A stretch of 64,000 nt of DNA from Njordibacter sp028825405 (GTDB taxonomy: Bacteria > Pseudomonadota > Gammaproteobacteria > Pseudomonadales > Balneatricaceae): NCBI RefSeq assembly GCF_047730065.1, contig NZ_CP159829.1, positions 62,001 to 126,000 of the forward strand, given 5' to 3'. A program made the position numbers and the translations under genes. Below the pieces are notes generated by a model. The model was not told the origin of the DNA, made no database searches, and saw only the letters and a list, made by a program, of their open reading frames with translations. Every line of letters starts with the position of its first letter. Positions within the stretch are counted from its first letter, which is position 1. Shown one piece after another: positions 53,932 to 62,193 of the stretch.

Positions 53932-53959
53932 AAAAGCCCGCAATTAAGCGGGCTTTTTT
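53932..53959 (+). terminator. Rho-independent terminator after the small membrane protein
   Basis: GCCCGC paired with GCGGGC around AATTAA, followed by six Ts and preceded by AAAA. A textbook terminator between the small gene and the MMPL operon. Confidence 0.85.
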
Positions 53960-54066
53960 GATTACTGCGTCAGCGCATATGACCATTTAGTTATATGCCA
54001 TCAAATAACTGGTCGTGTTAAAGTGTGAAATAAGTTGATCGTTTAATACCCTACCAGGACACATCT

Positions 54067-56775
54067 TTGAAAACCTTTCTTTTTAGCCTTAGTGACTTTT
54101 TTGAAAGTGTGCCAAACTACATAAGGCCCTGGCGTTGGTGGATTATCACCTTTGTGCTTGCAAGTACCCTGTTTATGGGGGTTGGCAGCACTCGATTTGT
54201 GATTGATGTAACCGTTGATTCATGGTTTAGCGAAGATGATCCAGTATTACAAAGTCTTGATGAGTTTCGTAATCAATTTGGCAGTGATGATGGGTTATTT
54301 ATTGTTTACGAAGCTAAAGATGGCGATGTGTTTTCGGTGGACTCCTTACGGTTAATCGACCAACTGACCACCAGCCTTAGTCGCTGGCAAGAAATTCCAC
54401 AAACCCGATTAAATAATGCTGGAATTACACCAGATCTAGCGCTTGAACTGAACCACATCAAACGGGTTCAATCCCTCACCAATGTGCGTATTCAAACCCA
54501 TGTCGGCGACACCCTAAGTTCCCCACGTTTGATCCAAAATTTAATTATGGATAAAGACGAGACTCAGCAAGTTAAAGCCATCGCAATGGCCCAAAGCAAT
54601 TTGCCTTTGTTCCTTTTTTCAGATAATTACCGCTTTGGCGCCATCATGTTGACCACAGATTTTGGCTCAGTTCCGATCTCTCAAAATCTTCAAGCAAACG
54701 CTGCTGACTTGATGGAAGACGACGAATTGGACTGGGCAGGCAATTTTGATGACTCTATTTTTTCTGATGTTGATACTGCAGATCAATCAAATCCTATGCG
54801 TTTTGAAGACATGGACTCCGGGCTTTATCTCTCGTTTATGGAAGCAGTGAGTCGCTTATACCAACAACCCGAAATAGCAGAGCAATTTCACTTTTATCCC
54901 ATTGGCAATGCGTCTTTGGTTGAGCTTGCGGTAGATGATTTGAAACAGGCGGCGGCATTACTATTAGGTATGGTGCTGGTGATTAACCTATTATTGTGGA
55001 CTTTATTTGGCTCCGTGAGCGCGGTCTTATGGCCCCAAGCTGCGATCGGTATTAGTGCCCTGTTTGTGGTGGGCACTTTAGGCTGGCTAGGTTTAGAATC
55101 CAGCACTCTCATCAGCCTTACTGTGATGTTAATTGTGGCTGTTGGGGTGGCTGATTGTGTTCATGTGATGAGCAGCTATGTGTATTTTCGCCAGCATGAG
55201 CATGAGCATGAGCAAGCGCTGTCTAAAGCTTATGCAAAAACTGGGCTACCTATTTTACTGACCACTATTACCACCATGGCGGGCATGGGAGCATTAACCA
55301 TTACGGGTATGCCGCAGTTCGTGATGTTTGGTGTCACTTCTGCTGCGGGTGTATTGTTAGCCTTTTTGTATACTATTTTTCTACTACCCGTGCTCATGGA
55401 TTTATGGCATCCCATGCCGAAGCAAAAATCCAGCCTACCTATGCATGGTTGGCGTTTGCGCTTGTCCTTTTTATTATGGCCAATGACTAGATTGATTAAA
55501 CTCCTTTGGTTATTGGTATGGCCTGCGCGCAGACTGGTTTATCACAGTGGATTGCAATGGCTGCTCAGTGGTGTTTGGCTGCAGGATTTGTTGGATAAAA
55601 TCCCTGCCTTTGTGGAGGGGTATAAGCTCTTAATCAATTGCGTTTTTGTGAGTTTATTTGCTATTTGTTTGTATGGAGCAACCCAAGTTAAAATAGATTC
55701 TAATATTGCAGAGCTTTATCGTGAGGGCTCTCCGTTAAGGACCGCTTATACTATTGTTGATGAACACATGATGGGCACAGGTAGCTTAGAAATCTTCATC
55801 AACATGAATCAGTCTGATGCTCTAATGCAAGCCGACATATTACAAACTATGGATCAGTTACAAAGTGATATTAAAGCCAAATACGCTCAGCACATTATTC
55901 GCACATACTCCCTTGCCAATCTAGTTAAAGATACCCATGCCATTATGCAAGATGGTAGCGATGCTTATAAAACCATTCCCAATGACAATATTGCTGTGGC
56001 GCAACTGCTGTATTTATTTAATAGCTCAAACCCAGAAGAACGGCGCGCCATAGTGAATGATGATTATAGTCAGAGTCACATTAGTGTGAAACTGCGTAAT
56101 GCAGGCTCTAGTGAATATGCCGATTTTTTTGAGCAGGTGCAAATCGATATCGAACAAGCCTTTGCGCCCCATCGAACTCAATACCCCAACATGGACGTCC
56201 ACGTTACGGGTACCTTAGCCATGATGATGAGGCTGATGGACGACATGAGTAATAACCAGTTTAAAAGTTTAGCCCTTGCCATGGTGCTTATCTCTGGTTT
56301 GTTAGTACTCACTTTAGGTTCAGTTCAAGCAGGTCTTTTGTCTATTATTCCTAATATGATACCGGCGACCTTAGCCTTTGGGCTCATGGGATTATTGGGC
56401 ATACCTTTAGATACAGACACCTTGATGATCGCCCCATTGATTATAGGTATTGCCGTTGATGATACTATTCATTTTATAACCCACTACCGCATGGCACTCG
56501 CCAAACACGGTGATATGCGCTTGGCCTTGGTAGACACCATCAAGCAAGTAGGGCAAGCCGTCACTTACACAAGTTTGGTGCTTGGCTGTGGCTTCTTTAT
56601 GCTTAGCTTTAGCAATTATTTAGGCCTTGCTAAGGTAGGTGCGTTTGGTTCGTTAGCTATTTTTGTTGCGTTATTGTGTGATTTACTTTTTTTCCCCGCC
56701 TTGATTATGTTTTTCAAACCTAAGTTTGGCCAACCAAACGTGATTGATAATCTACAGTTTAAAGGAGATAAATGA
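54067..56775 (+). CDS. MMPL-family RND exporter
   Basis: A 902-residue inner-membrane RND-superfamily transporter of the MMPL group. It has a first transmembrane helix near residues 22-40, a large periplasmic loop, a helix bundle near 290-430, a second loop and a final bundle near 755-880. The Asp-containing helix motifs GVADCVHVMSSY and GIAVDDTIHFITHY, one per half, are the proton-relay type. A His/Glu-rich turn (QHEHEHEQ) follows the first. It starts at TTG with AGGA nine bases upstream. It overlaps the next gene by four bases and forms one operon with a LolA-like protein and a beta-barrel. Substrate unknown; lipids or lipoproteins are the likeliest. Confidence 0.88.
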   Translation: MKTFLFSLSDFFESVPNYIRPWRWWIITFVLASTLFMGVGSTRFVIDVTVDSWFSEDDPVLQSLDEFRNQFGSDDGLFIVYEAKDGDVFSVDSLRLIDQLTTSLSRWQEIPQTRLNNAGITPDLALELNHIKRVQSLTNVRIQTHVGDTLSSPRLIQNLIMDKDETQQVKAIAMAQSNLPLFLFSDNYRFGAIMLTTDFGSVPISQNLQANAADLMEDDELDWAGNFDDSIFSDVDTADQSNPMRFEDMDSGLYLSFMEAVSRLYQQPEIAEQFHFYPIGNASLVELAVDDLKQAAALLLGMVLVINLLLWTLFGSVSAVLWPQAAIGISALFVVGTLGWLGLESSTLISLTVMLIVAVGVADCVHVMSSYVYFRQHEHEHEQALSKAYAKTGLPILLTTITTMAGMGALTITGMPQFVMFGVTSAAGVLLAFLYTIFLLPVLMDLWHPMPKQKSSLPMHGWRLRLSFLLWPMTRLIKLLWLLVWPARRLVYHSGLQWLLSGVWLQDLLDKIPAFVEGYKLLINCVFVSLFAICLYGATQVKIDSNIAELYREGSPLRTAYTIVDEHMMGTGSLEIFINMNQSDALMQADILQTMDQLQSDIKAKYAQHIIRTYSLANLVKDTHAIMQDGSDAYKTIPNDNIAVAQLLYLFNSSNPEERRAIVNDDYSQSHISVKLRNAGSSEYADFFEQVQIDIEQAFAPHRTQYPNMDVHVTGTLAMMMRLMDDMSNNQFKSLALAMVLISGLLVLTLGSVQAGLLSIIPNMIPATLAFGLMGLLGIPLDTDTLMIAPLIIGIAVDDTIHFITHYRMALAKHGDMRLALVDTIKQVGQAVTYTSLVLGCGFFMLSFSNYLGLAKVGAFGSLAIFVALLCDLLFFPALIMFFKPKFGQPNVIDNLQFKGDK
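55195..55212 (+). repeat. Three tandem copies of CATGAG within the MMPL gene
   Basis: Encodes alternating His-Glu just after the first proton-relay helix. Short and in frame; copy changes would alter the number of His-Glu pairs. Confidence 0.8.
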
Positions 56776-57659
56776 TGGGTTTTCACATTAACATTGCTCT
56801 CATTGGCCTTAGCCTATTCATTACTAATCTTGCCCAAGCTGAAATGACAGCTCGTGAGCTAGTGCAAAAAATGAATGATAACCAACTGCTTACTACTGAC
56901 TCCTCTTTTAATCTGCTACAACTTACGAGCTGTAAATATGGTACCCATAATGGCAAGCTTAAATGTGTGGAAAAACCCCGCATCAAACTCTTAGAAAGTG
57001 CACAAATTAATCTTGGAGCTGACAATAAAGACAGCCAATCAATTACCATCATACTGGAGCCTGCGAATGAAAAAGGCATTGGCATGTTGACTTATACCTA
57101 CGATGCTAGTGACCAAGATAATGAGACTTGGCTCTATTTATCAGCTCTGGGCAAAGTTAAACGCATTGCTTCAGGCCGTGATGACGAGGACACGGAACCG
57201 ACGAGCGTGTTTGGTTCAGAAATAAGTACCGAAGATCAAGAAACGGGCAAACTTGATCATTACACCTATAAAATATTACAAAGCGGTAACTATAAGGGCC
57301 GTCCTGTGGCAGTGATTGAATCCTTGCCTACAATAGAAGGTGCAAAACATACACGCTATGGCAAACTAAGAACCTGGGTTGATAGAGAACGTTTCATCAG
57401 CTTAAAAATACAAATGTTTGATAGGCATGGCAACGCCATTAAGCATGTATCAGCTGCTAAAGTAGAGCAAATTAATGGTATTTGGTTAGCTCGCAGTGTG
57501 ACTTTCAAAAACTTAGTGAGCCAGCGTTTAACCAATATGAACATAAAAACCATAAATTTTGGACTCAACATCGATGCCAAGTTCTTAACGCAACGGGCGC
57601 TCACTGACCAAGGTTTTAGGCAAAGACACCTGCAAAGCCTCAGGGAGCAGGTGCAGTAG
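56772..57659 (+). CDS. LolA-like outer-membrane lipoprotein-sorting protein
   Basis: A 295-residue periplasmic protein with a signal peptide (residues about 1-23, ending QAE). The body resembles the LolA-like half-barrel family seen beside MMPL exporters: ETWLYLSALGKVKRIASGRDD, FGSEISTEDQETGKLDHYTY, KLRTWVDRERFISLKIQMFDRHGN. It could carry a lipid or lipoprotein from the exporter across the periplasm. It starts inside the MMPL stop (ATGA) and ends two bases before the beta-barrel gene. Confidence 0.82.
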   Translation: MMGFHINIALIGLSLFITNLAQAEMTARELVQKMNDNQLLTTDSSFNLLQLTSCKYGTHNGKLKCVEKPRIKLLESAQINLGADNKDSQSITIILEPANEKGIGMLTYTYDASDQDNETWLYLSALGKVKRIASGRDDEDTEPTSVFGSEISTEDQETGKLDHYTYKILQSGNYKGRPVAVIESLPTIEGAKHTRYGKLRTWVDRERFISLKIQMFDRHGNAIKHVSAAKVEQINGIWLARSVTFKNLVSQRLTNMNIKTINFGLNIDAKFLTQRALTDQGFRQRHLQSLREQVQ

Positions 57660-57661
57660 CT

Positions 57662-58969
57662 ATGTTGATGAAGGTACAAATGCGCGTCTGGTGTTTGTGT
57701 TGTCTGGCTCTGTGGGCCAGTGGACAGACTCATGCGAACAGTAAAATGACCATTGATGATTTATCAGAGGTCACTCTCCCAGAGCAAGGTGTGTATGAGG
57801 AGAATTTGTTGACGGATGACGATGTGTTTACGGATGAGCTGTTTGTCCAAGATAATATTGTTGTGGGTCAAACTAAGGGCTTACAGCTGAGTATAGAGCA
57901 CACTTTGGCAGTTAATCCTCAACGCAGTTATGAGCGCACAAATCACGCTACAGATTTGCGCCTTATTAGTGAAGCCCCTATAGGCCTGTTGGGTTATGCA
58001 GAATTAGAATTAAAGGCTATACAATATTGGCAGGGCGACTCACTTAAGGTCAGCGATAATGCTTTTAGCCTTTTAGACATTGAACACTTGGCACTGCAAT
58101 ACAGTTTAGCTGACATTAGTATTAACTTAGGTCGCTATGTCATGAGTTGGGGCGAAGTGGAAGGTTCAGGAGTTATTGATGTCATTAATCCTGTACCCAA
58201 CCTTACCAGTGGCCTAACAGACCTTAAACCGCAGTGGTTACTGAGTGGCAGTTACTATATGCCGTCGGCTCAAATGTCATGGTTTGTGGGCCTCGACCCA
58301 AGTGTGACAGAAATCCCCAATGTGGCTCTAGCCCATGGTGTAGAAAAAGAATGGGGTGCAAAATATGGGCACACTGGATTAGGCACTGATTGGGCTGTTT
58401 ATGCCGGTCGTATGGTACCCAATAGTGCGGTACTCAATTTAGCCACTTCTACTGCATTTGCAACGCCCTACCAATGGATAGGATACAGTTGGAACAAAGC
58501 CATGCAGGACGATCTGGTTAAATTTGATGTGGCCTATAAACGAGGCTTAGAGCATAACCATGGCTATACCGGTTTAGCGTCTAGCAATCGTTTAGATACG
58601 GCAGTAGGTTTAGAGTTGAGCCATGGTGATCAAAAGTGGGATGCCAGCATAACAGTCCAGCATTGGCTTAATTATCAATCCAGCTACCTCACTCCTTCAT
58701 TAACACCGGTAGCTAGCAATCAAACCGATGTCACCATGAGTCTTGGTTTAAGTGATAGCTTTAATAATGACCAGTATAATTGGGCACTCACACACATCGA
58801 CACGGCCCAAGGTGCGCTGCGTGCAATAACTGGAGAGATCACTTGGCAACCTACGGATCAATGGCAAAGCAGCCTAAGCTTTATCACCATAGCCGCCAAA
58901 AGCACCAAAGCCTATGCATCATTGGATGGCACCCAGCGACTATTCTTGAAGACTAAGTTCAGTTATTAA
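57662..58969 (+). CDS. Outer-membrane beta-barrel protein (DUF1302-like)
   Basis: A 435-residue protein with a signal peptide (residues about 1-26) and many alternating-pattern strands. The last residues (LKTKFSY) form the aromatic end typical of outer-membrane barrels. INLGRYVMSWGEVEGSGVIDVINPVPN resembles the DUF1302 signature. It is the third gene of the MMPL operon, and its 3' end overlaps the 3' end of the convergent hydrolase-fusion gene by 30 bases. Likely the outer-membrane acceptor or pore of the system. Confidence 0.8.
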   Translation: MLMKVQMRVWCLCCLALWASGQTHANSKMTIDDLSEVTLPEQGVYEENLLTDDDVFTDELFVQDNIVVGQTKGLQLSIEHTLAVNPQRSYERTNHATDLRLISEAPIGLLGYAELELKAIQYWQGDSLKVSDNAFSLLDIEHLALQYSLADISINLGRYVMSWGEVEGSGVIDVINPVPNLTSGLTDLKPQWLLSGSYYMPSAQMSWFVGLDPSVTEIPNVALAHGVEKEWGAKYGHTGLGTDWAVYAGRMVPNSAVLNLATSTAFATPYQWIGYSWNKAMQDDLVKFDVAYKRGLEHNHGYTGLASSNRLDTAVGLELSHGDQKWDASITVQHWLNYQSSYLTPSLTPVASNQTDVTMSLGLSDSFNNDQYNWALTHIDTAQGALRAITGEITWQPTDQWQSSLSFITIAAKSTKAYASLDGTQRLFLKTKFSY

Positions 58970-60037
58970 GCCGATGAGCTGTTGGTTAATACAAGAATCT
59001 TTTAGTGCAAGATCAAATACGATATCAAAATGATTACGGCCTGCTACCTCAATGCACTGACTCTGAACCCCATCACTGAGTAATTGTTGATAGTACTCTT
59101 GGCTTTGGCGCTTGAACTCTTGGGTTTCATTACTGCCGTAAGCAATTACACATGGAGGCAAGTCTTGGTTACTATACAAGCCTGGACTCAGATCAGTTGC
59201 GTCCTGCAAAGTTAAGCCGAGGGCCTCGTTAATAGTGGTGTTGATTAACGGTCGAAGGTCGTACACACCACTGAGTAATATTGCCCCCGAAATAGAATTT
59301 GGGCTAAGTCCGTGCAGTCCTTGCTGCGCTGCCTGTAATACGCTGGCGCATAAATGTCCACCTGCAGAACTACCAGCAATAACCACTTTATTACCATCAA
59401 AACCAAGTTCTTGGGATTCACACAAAAGCCAAGCCACGGCTTTACAGCACTGGGCAATCATGTGCTTAATAGTTGCCTTTGGCGCTAATGTGTAGTCGAT
59501 GATGGCTACATTGGTACCCTGTTCTAATAGGCCTGGCGCCATGAAGCAGGATTCATTCTTACTTAGTTCTTGCCAATAACCACCATGGATATAAACCAGT
59601 AAAGGGCCATCTGTTTGAGCAGGAAAGTAATCGAGTCGTTCGCCCATATCATTGCCATAGGCAAGGTTGCTCGCATAGTTCAGTTGGTGCTGAGCATCTT
59701 TAGAATGCCTGATGTAATCGTTGATAAACACCATAATGTCGTCAACACAGGAGCTGGGAGTATACTCTTGCTCTACTTTTGCCCGGCTCATGTGTTGCCA
59801 AGGCATAGGGAATCTGCGTCTTATCAGAGGGTCTTTGCTAGGCGCGTTTAGAGCGCGGTGAGCTTTGAGTAGTTTATTAATAGGCCGGTGGCAATTACCG
59901 CAGTCCCCAGCCACTCCCAAGACCATGCGCAGTTTACGAAAGTCATTGTGGCCCTGTGCAATAGCCGTTTTAACTTTTGCTTGATCAATATCAAAACACG
60001 TGCAAATGATAGGGTTATTGATGGGGGCATCGGTCAT
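58940..60037 (-). CDS. Fusion of a Bfd-like [2Fe-2S] domain and an alpha/beta hydrolase
   Basis: A 365-residue protein. Residues about 9-62 have Cys12, Cys14, Cys46 and Cys49, the C-x-C-x31-C-x2-C spacing of the bacterioferritin-associated ferredoxin [2Fe-2S] fold. Residues about 75-365 are an alpha/beta hydrolase of the kynurenine-formamidase-like type: HGGYW oxyanion motif (151-155), nucleophile Ser224 in GSSAG, SGVYDLRPL, and His336 in GRNHFD, with an acidic residue in GSNETQEF. No signal peptide. Its start overlaps the VWA gene's stop by four bases, so it belongs to the MoxR-VWA operon. The pairing of the two domains is unusual and its substrate unknown. Confidence 0.88.
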   Translation of the reverse strand: MTDAPINNPIICTCFDIDQAKVKTAIAQGHNDFRKLRMVLGVAGDCGNCHRPINKLLKAHRALNAPSKDPLIRRRFPMPWQHMSRAKVEQEYTPSSCVDDIMVFINDYIRHSKDAQHQLNYASNLAYGNDMGERLDYFPAQTDGPLLVYIHGGYWQELSKNESCFMAPGLLEQGTNVAIIDYTLAPKATIKHMIAQCCKAVAWLLCESQELGFDGNKVVIAGSSAGGHLCASVLQAAQQGLHGLSPNSISGAILLSGVYDLRPLINTTINEALGLTLQDATDLSPGLYSNQDLPPCVIAYGSNETQEFKRQSQEYYQQLLSDGVQSQCIEVAGRNHFDIVFDLALKDSCINQQLIGLITELSLQE

Positions 60038-61209
60038 TTGGTCAAAGCCTTAATTGCATCACCGAGTCCACTCAAAGTCATAGGATACATTTTATCATGC
60101 ACCAGTTCTTGAGTCAGACCTATGGATTGAGTGTAGTGCCAATGGTCTTGTGTGACCGGATTAAGCCATGCTACTTTATCAAAGTGGTCAGTGAGGCGTT
60201 GCATCCATACGTGTCCTGCTTCTGTATTCATGTGTTCTACACTGCCATAAGGGCTGGTGATTTCATAGGGCGACATGGAAGCATCGCCCACAAATATCAC
60301 TTTATAATCGCGTCCATAAGTATGTAAAATATCGTATAAGGGTGTCGGTTCGTTATGCCTGCGCATATTGTTGCGCCAAACGCTTTCATACACAAAATTG
60401 TGAAAGTAAAAATGCTCTAAGTGTTTGAACTCACTGCGACATGCAGCAAATAATTCTTCGCACACCTGAATATAGGGATCCATGGAACCGCCAACATCTA
60501 GTATGAGTAATACTTTGACGGCATTATGCCGCTCGGGTACCAGTCTAAGGTCCAGCATGCCCGCATTTTTGGCAGTTGCCCTGATGGTATCATCTAGGTC
60601 GAGTTCTTCAGCCGCCCCTGTGCGAGCAAATTGGCGCAATTTTCGTAGGGCGACCTTAATGTTTCGTGCCCCAAGTTGGACCTTATCATCAAGGTCTTTA
60701 AATTGACGTTTTTCCCACACTTTAGCGGCACTTTTATGGTTGCTCTCACCGCTAACACGAATACCTTCGGGGTGATAACCGCTATGGCCAAATGGCGAGG
60801 TGCCTCCAGTACCAACCCATTTACTTCCGCCTTGATGGCGTTTCTCCTGTTCTTTCAGGCGCTCTTTAAAAGTGTCTAAGAGTTTTTCTAAGCCACCCAA
60901 AGATTTTATCTTGGCTTTTTCCTCAACGGTCAACTGTTTGACAAATTCTGAGCGCAACCAGGCTTCTGGAATGAGGGCATCTAGCACGTCTTCTAAGCTT
61001 TCAAGTTGATCAAAATAAATGCCAAACACACGGTCAAATTTATCAAAGTTAGCTTCATCTTTAATCAAGCAGATACGTGCAAGATGGTAAAAATCATCCA
61101 TGTCTGCAAACGCTAGGTGTTGCTGAAGAGCTTCCAGCAACATCAAATATTCCTCAATAGAGACAGGAATTTGAGCACGCTTTAAAGTGTAAAAAAAGTT
61201 GACTAGCAT
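60034..61209 (-). CDS. VWA-domain CoxE-like protein
   Basis: A 391-residue protein. The N-terminal helical part (YTLKRAQIPVSIEEYLMLLEAL) is typical of CoxE/ViaA-like partners of MoxR ATPases. The C-terminal von Willebrand A domain starts LLILDVGGSMDPYIQ (MIDAS, DxGxS form) near residue 238, with a second element VGDASMSP. No signal peptide. It follows the MoxR gene by six bases and overlaps the [2Fe-2S]/hydrolase gene. MoxR-VWA pairs usually help mature or remodel metalloenzymes. Confidence 0.9.
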   Translation of the reverse strand: MLVNFFYTLKRAQIPVSIEEYLMLLEALQQHLAFADMDDFYHLARICLIKDEANFDKFDRVFGIYFDQLESLEDVLDALIPEAWLRSEFVKQLTVEEKAKIKSLGGLEKLLDTFKERLKEQEKRHQGGSKWVGTGGTSPFGHSGYHPEGIRVSGESNHKSAAKVWEKRQFKDLDDKVQLGARNIKVALRKLRQFARTGAAEELDLDDTIRATAKNAGMLDLRLVPERHNAVKVLLILDVGGSMDPYIQVCEELFAACRSEFKHLEHFYFHNFVYESVWRNNMRRHNEPTPLYDILHTYGRDYKVIFVGDASMSPYEITSPYGSVEHMNTEAGHVWMQRLTDHFDKVAWLNPVTQDHWHYTQSIGLTQELVHDKMYPMTLSGLGDAIKALTK

Positions 61210-61215
61210 AATTGA

Positions 61216-62061
61216 TTAACGCCCTTCTCTACGGGCCAAAAAAGCCAAGCGTTCAAGTAATTGTACGTCTTGTTCATTTTTCAATAAGGCACCATAAAGA
61301 GGTGGAATAGCTTTAGTTGGGTCGCGGTTTGCCAATAAATCTTGAGGCATTTCATCAGCCATGAGCAGCTTTAGCCAATCAATTAATTCAGAGGTTGATG
61401 GTTTCTTTTTGAGGCCAGGAATTTCACGTAGATCAAAAAACATTTGCATGGCTTCGGTGACTAAGCTTTGACTTATTTCTGGGTAGTGCACATCAACAAT
61501 GGCCTTCATGGTGTGTTTGTCAGGAAAGTTAATGTAATGGAAAAAGCAGCGTCGTAAAAAGGCATCGGGTAACTCCTTTTCATTATTGCTGGTAATAATT
61601 ACCACAGGTCGGTGCTTAGCTTGCACCCGTTCACCTGTTTCATAGACATCAAATTCCATTTTATCTAGCTCTACTAAAAGGTCATTAGGAAATTCGATGT
61701 CTGCTTTGTCGATCTCATCAATTAATAAAACCACGCGTTGGTCAGCATCAAAAGCTTGCCATAGCTTGCCTTTCTTAATGTAATTGCCAATGTTGTGCAC
61801 CTGATCATGACCCAGTTGTGAGTCACGTAAGCGGGACACAGCGTCGTATTCATATAACCCCTGCTGGGCTTTTGTCGTGGACTTAACATGCCACTGCATT
61901 AGAGGCATACCCAAAGCTGCAGCGACTTCCTCTGCAAGCAAGGTCTTTCCAGTGCCGGGTTCACCTTTAATCAGCAAAGGCCGTTGTAAGGTGACAGCCG
62001 CATTGACGGCCATTTGTAAGTCTTTGGTGGCGACATAGTTTTTGGTGCCAGTAAAATTCAT
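61216..62061 (-). CDS. MoxR-family AAA+ ATPase
   Basis: A 281-residue AAA+ chaperone-like ATPase. Walker A KGEPGTGKTLLAEE near residue 36, Walker B VVLLIDEIDKADIEFP, sensor-1 ITSNNEKELPDAFLRRC, and a short C-terminal lid. The ATG at 62061 (MNFTGTKNYVATKDLQ) was chosen over a TTG four codons upstream. First gene of a three-gene leftward operon, divergent from the regulator gene. Confidence 0.93.
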   Translation of the reverse strand: MNFTGTKNYVATKDLQMAVNAAVTLQRPLLIKGEPGTGKTLLAEEVAAALGMPLMQWHVKSTTKAQQGLYEYDAVSRLRDSQLGHDQVHNIGNYIKKGKLWQAFDADQRVVLLIDEIDKADIEFPNDLLVELDKMEFDVYETGERVQAKHRPVVIITSNNEKELPDAFLRRCFFHYINFPDKHTMKAIVDVHYPEISQSLVTEAMQMFFDLREIPGLKKKPSTSELIDWLKLLMADEMPQDLLANRDPTKAIPPLYGALLKNEQDVQLLERLAFLARREGR

Positions 62062-62193
62062 AAAACAGCTCAAACATTTATTAGTAACGCCATTTTGGCA
62101 TGAATTGCGTCCCTAAGCAGTAAGACTTATAAGTCATCTTGACACTTTCATGAGTTGTTTTCTCCTCTGTAAGTTCAATGATATACTCAGACC

